Shown here: positions 26,275-34,303 of the stretch, piece by piece
Layout: each line of letters starts with the position of its first letter
Numbering within the stretch: position 1 is the first letter of the stretch
Assembly: GCF_030182585.1 (NCBI RefSeq)
Contig: NZ_JARXOW010000001.1
Span: 2,356,001 to 2,420,000, forward strand
Source of the DNA: Pedobacter faecalis
GTDB taxonomy: Bacteria; Bacteroidota; Bacteroidia; Sphingobacteriales; Sphingobacteriaceae
DNA: 64,000 bases
Direction of reading: 5' to 3'
Notes under the pieces: model-generated
Seen by the model: the letters and a program-made list of their open reading frames with translations, nothing else
Told to the model about the DNA's origin: nothing
Database searches by the model: none
Translations under genes and position numbers: made by a program

Positions 26275-26895
26275 TTATCCCTTAAAATCCGCCATCTCAA
26301 CAAAATGATTACAAAAGGAATATTCGTCTTCCTGATTAGATCCAACCACGACAAGCCTGTCTGAAGTGAACCTGCCGATCAGTTGTTGATACCAGGCCAG
26401 TCCTTGTTTGTCTAAATTCGATGCCGGCTCGTCCAGAACAAGCACAGGCGTGTCCGAACACAAGGCCAGCACTAGTCTTGTACGTTGCTTCATACCTGAA
26501 GAAAAGTATTTAAGAGGCCTGTGCCGCGCATTAGAAAGCTCCAGTATCTCAAGCACAGATGCCTGGTCCAGGCCGGGATAATAACCCTTAAAACGAAAAT
26601 GAAATTCGACCGTTTCTTCGAGTGTAAACTCCTCAATAAGGTCGAGGTAAGGCGCTGCAAAACTTACGTACCGGTAGAAATCCTCTATCCGCAAATCCTT
26701 TTGCTGATGCACATATTTCAGTTCGCCTTCCGACAAAGATAAACTGCCCAGAATCACGCTTAACAACGTAGACTTACCCGAGCCATTTGCACCGAGAACA
26801 GCATAAGACTGGCCAGACACAAAGCGATAAGATAAATTACGGAATACCCATTCCTGGTTAAACCTTCTGCCCGCCTTGTCAAGCAAGATCTCCAT
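26275..26895 (-). CDS. Single ABC-type ATPase downstream of lpxA
   Basis: A 206-residue stand-alone ABC ATPase. The Walker A motif is GANGSGKSTLL (near 34-44), the signature FSSGMKQRTRL (near 124-134) and the Walker B VLVLDEPASNLD (near 150-161). There is no membrane domain and no permease gene next to it. It starts 5 bases after the lpxA stop and is the last gene of the lipid A operon, so it may serve envelope transport with a permease encoded elsewhere. The substrate is unknown. Confidence 0.88.
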   Translation of the reverse strand: MEILLDKAGRRFNQEWVFRNLSYRFVSGQSYAVLGANGSGKSTLLSVILGSLSLSEGELKYVHQQKDLRIEDFYRYVSFAAPYLDLIEEFTLEETVEFHFRFKGYYPGLDQASVLEILELSNARHRPLKYFSSGMKQRTRLVLALCSDTPVLVLDEPASNLDKQGLAWYQQLIGRFTSDRLVVVGSNQEDEYSFCNHFVEMADFKG

Positions 26896-26900
26896 GCGGT

Positions 26901-27686
26901 TTAGCTACCCGAACCGAAGCCCTTCATCACCCCCCTGTTCGAGTTGCGGATAAAGTCAACGATCTCGTCGCGGATCTCCGTAGGCGCAAATTCTGCCTCT
27001 ATCATATCCAGCGCCTTGGTCACATTGTTATGCTTTACAAAAAGCACCCGGTAAATCTCCTGAATCTCGTTGATTTTCTCAGATGAAAAGCCCCTTCTTC
27101 TTAAGCCCACAGAGTTGATCCCGGCATAAGAAAGCGGCTCCCGCGCAGCCTTAACGTAAGGAGGAACATCTTTACGAACCAAAGAACCGCCTGTAACGAA
27201 AGCATGAGCACCTACTTTTACAAACTGATGTATGGCCACAAGTCCGGCCAGAACCACATAGTTACCAATAGTAATATGCCCCGCCAACGTTGTGCTGTTC
27301 GAAAAGATGCAGTAGTCGCCCACTTCGCAATCATGCGCAATGTGCGAGTAAGCCTGGATCAGGCAATTGCTCCCAATCACCGTCTTCCACTTATCCTTCG
27401 TCCCGCGGTTAATCGTTACACACTCCCTGATGGTCGTGTTATCACCTATCTCAGCCGTTGTTACTTCTCCGGCAAATTTAAGGTCCTGCGGAACGCCGGA
27501 AATAACCGACCCCGGGAACACCCGGCAATTCTTTCCGATCCGCGCGCCGTCCATGATCACCACATTAGAGCCTATCCAGGTACCCTCTCCGATCACCACA
27601 TCCTTATGAATCACTGCAAAAGGCTCGATAACTACGTTGTCAGCAATTTTAGCCTGCGGGTGTATATACGCTAATGGTTGTATCAT
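26901..27686 (-). CDS. lpxA: UDP-N-acetylglucosamine O-acyltransferase
   Basis: A 261-residue left-handed beta-helix enzyme built of hexapeptide repeats (IHPQAKIADNVVIEPFAVIH and on), with a helical C-terminal part. The catalytic His is in the AYSHIAHDCEVG segment. It transfers a 3-hydroxyacyl chain from acyl carrier protein to UDP-GlcNAc, the first step of lipid A synthesis. The start overlaps the stop of lpxC/fabZ by 4 bases. The order lpxD-lpxC/fabZ-lpxA is the usual one in Bacteroidota. Confidence 0.96.
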   Translation of the reverse strand: MIQPLAYIHPQAKIADNVVIEPFAVIHKDVVIGEGTWIGSNVVIMDGARIGKNCRVFPGSVISGVPQDLKFAGEVTTAEIGDNTTIRECVTINRGTKDKWKTVIGSNCLIQAYSHIAHDCEVGDYCIFSNSTTLAGHITIGNYVVLAGLVAIHQFVKVGAHAFVTGGSLVRKDVPPYVKAAREPLSYAGINSVGLRRRGFSSEKINEIQEIYRVLFVKHNNVTKALDMIEAEFAPTEIRDEIVDFIRNSNRGVMKGFGSGS

Positions 27687-29095
27687 GACGGAACTTCAGT
27701 GTCTTTAACTTTAACGATCTGTGCCATCATCTCTGCTTCTACCACAACTTTACCGGCTACCATTCCCACGCCCTTCATTTGGGCTATGCCCCTTCTGATA
27801 GGCTCCATCAAATCACATCTGAACACGATCGTATCTCCAGGAGAAACCTGGGCCCTGAAACGTACATTATCGATCTTTAAGAACAAGGTCAGGTAGTTTT
27901 CAGGATCAGGTACCGTGCTCAGCACCAGCACCCCGCCGGTCTGCGCCATAGCCTCAATCTGAATAACCCCGGGAAAAACCGGAGCGCCAGGGAAGTGCCC
28001 TTTAAAAAACTCCTCGTTCATAGTCACATTCTTCACCCCAACCACATGTGTTTTCGAGAGTTCGAGGATCTTATCGATAAACAAAAAGGGCTGTCTGTGC
28101 GGCAGAATATTCATGATCTGCACGGTGTCGTAAAGCGGCTTAACCGTTGGATCGTACACGTGCTGTACCTTCTTGTTCTTTTCTTTTTTAATAGCTGCTT
28201 TAATCTTCTTGGCAAAGGCAACGTTTGCGGCGTGACCAGGGCGCGCCGCCATGATATGGCCCTTCAGGTGAACCCCTACCAGCGCAAGATCGCCGATCAT
28301 GTCGAGCAGCTTATGACGGGCCGGCTCATTCTGATAACGCAGTTCCATATTGTTCAGGATACCCTGCGGCGCTACTTCCATGGCTGTGCGGTTAAAGATC
28401 GTAGCCAGGTGATCCAGCTCATCTTTAGTCACCTCCTTATCCACAATCACAATCGCATTGTTCAGGTCGCCCCCCTTAATTAAGTTGTTCTGCAACTGAT
28501 ACTCCAGTTCATGCAAAAAACAGAAAGTCCGGCAGGAAGCGATCTCCTTTTTAAACTCTGCAATGCTTGTAATGCCCGCGTGCTGACTGCCAAGCACCGG
28601 CGAATTATAATCGATCATGCAGGTAAAGCGGTAATCGTCCAGCGGCATCGCTACAATCTCCACCTTCCTGTCGGCCTCGGTATAGGTAATATTATGCGGA
28701 ATCTGGAAATACTCACGATCTACCGCCTGCAGTTGAGATCCCGCCGCCTCAAGCGCTTCAATAAACTGTATGGCACTGCCGTCCATAATCGGCGTTTCAG
28801 GCCCGTCCAGCTTAATCAGCACATTATCCAGGTCCATACCCACTAAAGAAGCCATCACGTGCTCCACTGTGCTTACGCTGGCCCCGTTTTGTGATATCGT
28901 CGTGCCCCTTGCGGTATCCGTTACGTTATCGCAATCCGCGTCAATAACCGGCTCTCCCGGCAAATCTATTCGTTGAAACTTAAAGCCGTGGTTTTCAGGT
29001 GCCGGACAAAACGTAAGTGTTACGTTTGCCCCTGTATGCAAGCCTACTCCCGTTACCGATACCTCGGTTTTTATCGTCTTTTGCTTAACATTCAT
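27683..29095 (-). CDS. lpxC/fabZ: Bifunctional LpxC deacetylase / FabZ dehydratase fusion
   Basis: A 470-residue fusion. Residues 1-310 are LpxC, the zinc deacetylase that commits UDP-3-acyl-GlcNAc to lipid A: zinc ligands come from VEHVMASL and from HKLLDMIGD. Residues 325-470 are FabZ, the 3-hydroxyacyl-ACP dehydratase of fatty acid synthesis, with NILPHRQPFLFIDKI and GHFPGAPVFPGVIQIEAMAQ. Both halves look complete. The fusion is characteristic of Bacteroidota and joins two enzymes that compete for hydroxyacyl-ACP supply. It follows lpxD by 14 bases and overlaps lpxA by 4. Confidence 0.97.
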   Translation of the reverse strand: MNVKQKTIKTEVSVTGVGLHTGANVTLTFCPAPENHGFKFQRIDLPGEPVIDADCDNVTDTARGTTISQNGASVSTVEHVMASLVGMDLDNVLIKLDGPETPIMDGSAIQFIEALEAAGSQLQAVDREYFQIPHNITYTEADRKVEIVAMPLDDYRFTCMIDYNSPVLGSQHAGITSIAEFKKEIASCRTFCFLHELEYQLQNNLIKGGDLNNAIVIVDKEVTKDELDHLATIFNRTAMEVAPQGILNNMELRYQNEPARHKLLDMIGDLALVGVHLKGHIMAARPGHAANVAFAKKIKAAIKKEKNKKVQHVYDPTVKPLYDTVQIMNILPHRQPFLFIDKILELSKTHVVGVKNVTMNEEFFKGHFPGAPVFPGVIQIEAMAQTGGVLVLSTVPDPENYLTLFLKIDNVRFRAQVSPGDTIVFRCDLMEPIRRGIAQMKGVGMVAGKVVVEAEMMAQIVKVKDTEVPS

Positions 29096-29109
29096 GCTAT
29101 TCTCTTGGT

Positions 29110-30168
29110 CTATTTTGTGTTCTTTAATGCGGTTAGCTCCTTAATTTTTGCCTCGAGCGCTGCAATCCTTTTTTCTACAGACGGAAGCTGTCTGAATATG
29201 ACAGAAGCACGCATCCATTCGCGCAGCGGCTGCGCCGGACTACCGTGCCATTGTTTGTTTTCTTCTTCGATGTTGAAATTGATCCCCGCCTGGGCACCGA
29301 TCTGCGTACCCTTAGCCAACGAAAGATGCCCTGCTATGCCCACCTGACCGCCAATCACCGCACGTTCACCTATTTTGGTACTGCCGGATATTCCCGACTG
29401 GGCGGCAACCACCCCATGCGCACCGATATCTGCATTATGCGCCACCTGGATCAGGTTATCGAGTTTTACACCCTGGCGTATAAATGTAGAGCCCATCGTT
29501 GCACGATCAATCGTAGTGTTGGCACCAATCTCCACATCATCCTCCACCACCACATTGCCAATCTGGGCAATCTTGGAATAAGTACCATCAGCCTGCGGGG
29601 CAAAGCCAAAACCATCGCTGCCAATCACCGCATTCGCATGAATCAGCACACGGTTTCCGACCACACAATTATGATAAATTTTAGCCCCCGCATATAATGT
29701 ACAATCCGAACCAACCTTCGTGCCCTGCCCGATATACACCTGCGAATTGATCTTGGTATTGTCGCCGATCTCCGCATTCTCTGCGATATAAGAGAATGCC
29801 GCCACGTAAACATTGGCGCCGATCTTAGCTGTTGGATGAATAAAAGACGGTTGCTCTATGCCACTCTGCAAACGCGACTGGTCTACAGCCTCATTGTAGC
29901 GCTCCAGGAGCATGGAAAAAGCACTATACGGATCCGCCACTTTTATCAGTGTGCTCTTAACAGGTTGTGAGGGCACAAAGTCCCTGCTCACAATCACTGC
30001 CGAAGCACTTGTGCTATACAAAAAATTCTCATAGCGCGGATTAGACAAGAAACAAAGGGAGCCAGATTTACCGTCTTCAATCTTCGAAAGCTCACTTACT
30101 TTTGCATCTTCATCACCCTCAATGGTTCCGTCGATAAATTCGCTAATCTGCTTGGCAGTAAATTGCAT
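29110..30168 (-). CDS. lpxD: UDP-3-O-(3-hydroxyacyl)glucosamine N-acyltransferase
   Basis: A 352-residue protein: an N-terminal uridine-binding domain (1-100), a long hexapeptide-repeat beta-helix (about 105-310) with the catalytic His in NLIQVAHNADIG, and a C-terminal helix (about 325-350). It adds the N-linked 3-hydroxyacyl chain, the third step of lipid A synthesis. It is the first gene of the lpxD-lpxC/fabZ-lpxA-ABC operon. The promoter lies so close to the ATG that the message may have almost no leader. Confidence 0.96.
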   Translation of the reverse strand: MQFTAKQISEFIDGTIEGDEDAKVSELSKIEDGKSGSLCFLSNPRYENFLYSTSASAVIVSRDFVPSQPVKSTLIKVADPYSAFSMLLERYNEAVDQSRLQSGIEQPSFIHPTAKIGANVYVAAFSYIAENAEIGDNTKINSQVYIGQGTKVGSDCTLYAGAKIYHNCVVGNRVLIHANAVIGSDGFGFAPQADGTYSKIAQIGNVVVEDDVEIGANTTIDRATMGSTFIRQGVKLDNLIQVAHNADIGAHGVVAAQSGISGSTKIGERAVIGGQVGIAGHLSLAKGTQIGAQAGINFNIEEENKQWHGSPAQPLREWMRASVIFRQLPSVEKRIAALEAKIKELTALKNTK

Positions 30169-30172
30169 TTTA

Positions 30173-30203
30173 CAAAGTTAAATGTTAAATTGACATGAAC
30201 AAA
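30173..30203 (-). promoter_or_regulatory. Promoter of the lpx operon
   Basis: On the minus strand TTTG (30203-30200), 19 bases, then TAACTTTG (30180-30173) is an excellent fit to the Bacteroidota consensus. The last G is only 4 bases before the lpxD ATG. Confidence 0.75.
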
Positions 30204-30218
30204 TAAACTAACGGCGCG

Positions 30219-31442
30219 TTAAATCGACGCAGGATAGCATAAAATATACTTTCTAACGGTTTTATCGAGCGATTCGATATTCGACAGGTCGGAAGCTTTT
30301 GCAATATCAGTAGTTTGGTTATTTTTCATTAATATACTAATTCTTCCGCTTCCCGGATCGTACGCCCTGTTCGTAATGACATCCGTAAACACAAAATATT
30401 CCGCCTCTTCGGCCGTCAATTCCAGCTTTTCCATGGCCTGATCACGGATATTCAGCACCCGCAGCGGATCGGGAGCCTTGTTGCTAATCTCCACCTTATA
30501 CAGATGGCGGTTTATCATCATGCTGCATAACGCCGACAGCACCTTGTCTTCATGCCCGCTCCAAACCTTCACCGCAGCAAAAATATCCTGATCATCAAGC
30601 TTCAAAAACTCCTTCAAATGACTTTGATCCTTAAAAAAATCCGCACTGTTCAGGTTCCGCGTAAGGAAATAAGCCAGGGAAGGCGTAGCAAACAGTTCTG
30701 CACCTGAAACAGCCAGCAATTTCGCCCGCTTTAAGATCTGCACCAGCATCATCTCGCCCGAAACGACCGTTTTATGCAGATACACCTGCCAGTACATCAG
30801 TCGACGCGCCACCAGAAACTTTTCAATGGAATAAATCCCCTTCTCCTCAATAACCAGCTCATCATTAAGCACATTAAACATCTTGATGATCCGGTCGGAA
30901 CTGATCACACCCTCGCTCACGCCCGTAAAAAAGCTGTCCCTGTTCAGGTAGTCCATCCGGTCCAGATCCAGCTGACCAGAAACCAGCTGCGCAAGAAAAG
31001 GCTTGTGGTACTGCCCCTTAAAAATCTGAATAGCGCCGGTCAGCCTTCCCTCAAACTCCTCGTTCAGTCGCTCCATCACCAGCATCGAAATAGCCTCGTG
31101 CCTGATACCATGTACAAGCGAGTGCTCCAGGGCATGCGAAAAAGGACCGTGACCAATATCATGCAGCAAGATCGCCACCGTAGCGGCCTCTTCTTCCTCG
31201 GCGGTGATGTGCTGACCTTTATTCCGCAGCACCTCAATAGCCAAACCCATCAGGTGCATGGCGCCAAGGGCATGATGAAACCGTGTGTGCAATGCGCCAG
31301 GGTAAACCAGATGCGTCATGCCCAACTGTTTAATATATCTAAGCCGCTGAAAATAAGGATGAGAGATCAGGTCGAAGACGAAAGCTGAAGGTATATTAAT
31401 GAACCCGTAAACCGGATCATTTATAATTTTCTTTTTGTTCAA
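30219..31442 (-). CDS. HD-domain phosphohydrolase (dNTPase/SAMHD1-like)
   Basis: A 407-residue protein with an HD metal-binding domain: the first His in HTRFHHALGAMHL, then the paired ILLHDIGHGPFSHALEHS and a downstream Asp in QLDLDRMDYLNRD. This layout matches the SAMHD1/YwfO group, which hydrolyses dNTPs or related nucleotides. No ATG starts the frame. The TTG at 31442 gives MNKKKIINDPVYGF, which matches the usual beginning of the family; another TTG lies 27 bases upstream. The gene is divergent from porX. Confidence 0.86.
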   Translation of the reverse strand: MNKKKIINDPVYGFINIPSAFVFDLISHPYFQRLRYIKQLGMTHLVYPGALHTRFHHALGAMHLMGLAIEVLRNKGQHITAEEEEAATVAILLHDIGHGPFSHALEHSLVHGIRHEAISMLVMERLNEEFEGRLTGAIQIFKGQYHKPFLAQLVSGQLDLDRMDYLNRDSFFTGVSEGVISSDRIIKMFNVLNDELVIEEKGIYSIEKFLVARRLMYWQVYLHKTVVSGEMMLVQILKRAKLLAVSGAELFATPSLAYFLTRNLNSADFFKDQSHLKEFLKLDDQDIFAAVKVWSGHEDKVLSALCSMMINRHLYKVEISNKAPDPLRVLNIRDQAMEKLELTAEEAEYFVFTDVITNRAYDPGSGRISILMKNNQTTDIAKASDLSNIESLDKTVRKYILCYPASI

Positions 31443-31508
31443 TAGGTGAAATAAATTTATACGGTACAAAAATTGCTATTTTTATTCACAACTCAAACTA
31501 TCCGATAC

Positions 31509-33062
31509 ATGCAGGAGACCAAGATTCTATGGGCCGATGACGAAATTAACCTGTTAAAGCCGCACATCCTTCTTTTAAACGAGAAAGGCTATCAGGTAAC
31601 CACCTTTACAAACGGCAACGACGCCCTCGAAGCATTTGGCAAAGAACATTTCGACCTCGTGTTTCTCGATGAGAACATGCCCGGACTAAGCGGACTGGAA
31701 ACGCTGACGGCCATAAAGAACCTGAACAATGATATCCCGGTAGTCCTCATTACCAAAAGCGAAGAAGAAAACCTGATGGAAGATGCCATCGGCTCCAAAA
31801 TTGATGATTACCTGATCAAGCCGGTAAACCCCAAGCAAGTATTGCTCACCATCAAGAAGCTGATCGACAATAAGCGCCTCGTTAGCGAGCGCACCTCGAT
31901 GGCCTATCAGCAGGATTTCAGGCGACTGGGCATGACCTTAAACGACAAGCTTACCTACGAGGAATGGGTTGATGTGTACAAAAAACTGGTATTCTGGGAA
32001 CTTGAGCTCGAAAAGCTCGACGATCCGCAGATGCACGAAATCCTCACCATGCAGAAATCGGAGGCCAATGCACAGTTTTCCAAGTTCATAGAAGACCACT
32101 ACTTAGGCTGGGTAAACGGTCAGGATCAGGCCCCTTTACTGTCCAACGAGCTGCTCAAGAAAAAGGTGTTCCCGCTCATCAACAGTACCACACCTACCTT
32201 CTTTATCCTGATAGACAACCTTCGGTATGACCAGTGGCGCATCATAAACCCGCTCATAACCGAATATTTCCGGCTGGAAGAAGAAGACATTTACTCCAGC
32301 ATCCTGCCCACGGCAACGCAATACGCTCGGAACGCTATTTTTTCGGGGCTTATGCCGCTGGAGATGGAAAAACGCTTCCCGGGGCTTTGGCAAAACGACG
32401 ATGATGAAGGCGGCAAAAACATGCACGAAGAAGCATTTCTGGCCGACCAGATCAAGCGCAGCTTGCGAAAAGACTGCAAGTTCAGCTACCATAAAATCCT
32501 GACCTACGACGATGGCCGGGCACTTAACGACCAGCTGAACAACCTGCTTAAAAACGAATTCAACGCCATTGTGTACAACTTTGTCGACATGCTTTCCCAT
32601 GCACGTACCGACATGCAGATGATCCGTGAGCTGGCCAACGACGACGCCGCATACCGCTCCCTCACCCTCTCATGGTTTGAGCATTCCCCGCTGTACGACC
32701 TGCTGAAACGCCTGTCGCAGAAAAACGTCAAGGTTGTCATCACCACCGACCACGGCACCATCCGGGTAAAAAACCCAAGCAAGGTGATCGGCGATCGTAA
32801 CACAAACACCAACCTGCGCTACAAGCAAGGCCGCAATCTGAACTATAACGCCAAAGAAGTCTTCCTGATCAAAAACCCGCACGAAGCCCACCTGCCCAAA
32901 ATCAACATCAGCTCCAACTATATCTTTGCGAAAGAAGACAAATACTTCGTGTACCAGAACAATTACAACCAGTTCGTCAACTATTACAACGAAACCTTCC
33001 AGCACGGAGGCATTTCCCTGGAAGAGATGATCATACCTATTGTAACATATACGACGAGGTAA
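31509..33062 (+). CDS. porX: PorX-type response regulator with PglZ domain
   Basis: A 517-residue protein with an N-terminal receiver (1-120, acceptor Asp54 in LVFLDENMPG, Lys in LIKPVNP) and a large PglZ domain of the alkaline phosphatase superfamily. FILIDNLRYDQWRI and VITTDHGTIRV supply metal-binding residues. In Porphyromonas gingivalis PorX works with the kinase PorY to control the type IX secretion system. The ATG at 31509 gives the usual start MQETKILWADDE; an upstream in-frame start would add 12 residues. No porY is adjacent. Confidence 0.93.
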   Translation: MQETKILWADDEINLLKPHILLLNEKGYQVTTFTNGNDALEAFGKEHFDLVFLDENMPGLSGLETLTAIKNLNNDIPVVLITKSEEENLMEDAIGSKIDDYLIKPVNPKQVLLTIKKLIDNKRLVSERTSMAYQQDFRRLGMTLNDKLTYEEWVDVYKKLVFWELELEKLDDPQMHEILTMQKSEANAQFSKFIEDHYLGWVNGQDQAPLLSNELLKKKVFPLINSTTPTFFILIDNLRYDQWRIINPLITEYFRLEEEDIYSSILPTATQYARNAIFSGLMPLEMEKRFPGLWQNDDDEGGKNMHEEAFLADQIKRSLRKDCKFSYHKILTYDDGRALNDQLNNLLKNEFNAIVYNFVDMLSHARTDMQMIRELANDDAAYRSLTLSWFEHSPLYDLLKRLSQKNVKVVITTDHGTIRVKNPSKVIGDRNTNTNLRYKQGRNLNYNAKEVFLIKNPHEAHLPKINISSNYIFAKEDKYFVYQNNYNQFVNYYNETFQHGGISLEEMIIPIVTYTTR

Positions 33063-33089
33063 TGAATCGCCCCTCTTGCAGTCGTTATA

Positions 33090-34244
33090 TTATTTTAAAG
33101 TAGACAACAACTCCCTTAATCCGATTACAGTAATGTTATGCGCCGTAGGATAGCTTTCCCCTTCAGGAACGACAATGTAGCTCCGGTCTGGCTGAAGGTC
33201 ATCAATACAGCTTAAGAAGCCTCTTGACACAGACGGAACGTTCGACAGCTTAATTTCTATACACACCACCGGTCTGATGCCGTCAACCAAAACTAAATCA
33301 CATTCTGCTCCCGCCTGAGTGCGGTAAAAGAACAGGTCGAGGTGAGCCGGCTTAGTCTGATAGATTTGCTCCACTACATAGCCCTCCCACGAGCTGCCCG
33401 CTACCGGATGGCCCAGCAACGCATCGAAAGAAGGAATATTTAGCAATCTGTGCAAAATACCCGTATCACGAATATATGTTTTAGGAGATTTGACCAGCCG
33501 CTTTTTTGCGTTAACAAACCAAGGCTGTAATCTCCTCACCATATAACCTCCTTCCAGAAAATCCAGATACTTCATCACCGTGGTTGCGCTTACACCCAAC
33601 GAACGCGCAAACACCTCAGCATTTAACAAGTTTCCATTAGAGTGCGCTAGCATACTCCAAAAATTACGCAGGGTAACGGGCGACAAAGCCACACCAAACA
33701 ACATCGCCAGATCCCTTTCCACATAACTCCGGATAAAGTCATTCAGCCACGCTTTACTATTCTCGTCATCAGTTGCAAGCAAAGCTTCAGGAAATCCCCC
33801 TTTAAACCAATGCGCTCTATAATTGAACTCGTTCTCTAGCTCTGTAATGCCAACCGGAGTAAGCTCCCTGTACGATATACGACCCGCCAGCGACTCCGAC
33901 ACTCCTCTCACCAATAGCGGCGATGCAGAGCCCAAAAGAACAAACCTCCCAGGTTTCCTATTGGCATCAATCAGCGGACGAAGTATGGAAAATACAGATG
34001 GCATCAGTTGTATCTCGTCGATAATTACCAGCGAATCCTCATACTGGCTCAGATAAGCATACGCATCGGCCAGCCTGGCCTGATCCGCAGGGTTCTCCAT
34101 ATCGAGATAAACATACTGCCGGTCATCCGAAGCCAGGTTTTTAGCCAAAGTAGTTTTACCCACCTGTCGCGGACCTAAGATCGCCACAGCAGGGGATTGA
34201 CTTATTCTCTTTTTAATTTCCGCCTCAAGATTCCTCTTAATCAT
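33090..34244 (-). CDS. AAA ATPase with DUF4143 domain
   Basis: A 384-residue protein. The N-terminal AAA part has Walker A GPRQVGKTTLAKNL and Walker B SLVIIDEIQLMP; the C-terminal DUF4143 domain follows with YVVEQIYQTKP and a nuclease-fold-like CDLVLVDG ... VCIEIKLS segment. Such ATPases are very common in accessory regions of bacteria, and no function has been firmly assigned to them. The gene is alone and its start is preceded by a 41-base palindrome. Its position, between core genes and an immunity island, fits a mobile accessory gene. Confidence 0.88.
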   Translation of the reverse strand: MIKRNLEAEIKKRISQSPAVAILGPRQVGKTTLAKNLASDDRQYVYLDMENPADQARLADAYAYLSQYEDSLVIIDEIQLMPSVFSILRPLIDANRKPGRFVLLGSASPLLVRGVSESLAGRISYRELTPVGITELENEFNYRAHWFKGGFPEALLATDDENSKAWLNDFIRSYVERDLAMLFGVALSPVTLRNFWSMLAHSNGNLLNAEVFARSLGVSATTVMKYLDFLEGGYMVRRLQPWFVNAKKRLVKSPKTYIRDTGILHRLLNIPSFDALLGHPVAGSSWEGYVVEQIYQTKPAHLDLFFYRTQAGAECDLVLVDGIRPVVCIEIKLSNVPSVSRGFLSCIDDLQPDRSYIVVPEGESYPTAHNITVIGLRELLSTLK

Positions 34245-34262
34245 GATTCAAAGATACCGATT

Positions 34263-34303
34263 AACCTAGTAAATCCCAACTTTAAGTTTGGATTTACTAG
34301 GTT
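34263..34303. repeat. 41-base palindrome between the DUF4143 ATPase and a DUF3857 gene
   Basis: AACCTAGTAAATCCCAAC (34263-34280) and GTTTGGATTTACTAGGTT (34286-34303) pair at 17 of 18 positions around a TTTAA loop. It begins 18 bases upstream of the ATPase ATG and overlaps the stop codon of the DUF3857 gene. It could be a regulatory operator, a terminator, or the boundary of an inserted element. Confidence 0.75.

Noticed and set aside
28437..28445. TTATCCACA, an exact DnaA box
   Set aside because: A single copy inside the lpxC/fabZ coding sequence with no cluster of further boxes or AT-rich unwinding region; expected by chance.
30774..31388. Long plus-strand open frame of 204 codons
   Set aside because: Lies opposite the HD hydrolase gene, whose motifs are complete; composition is that of an antisense shadow.
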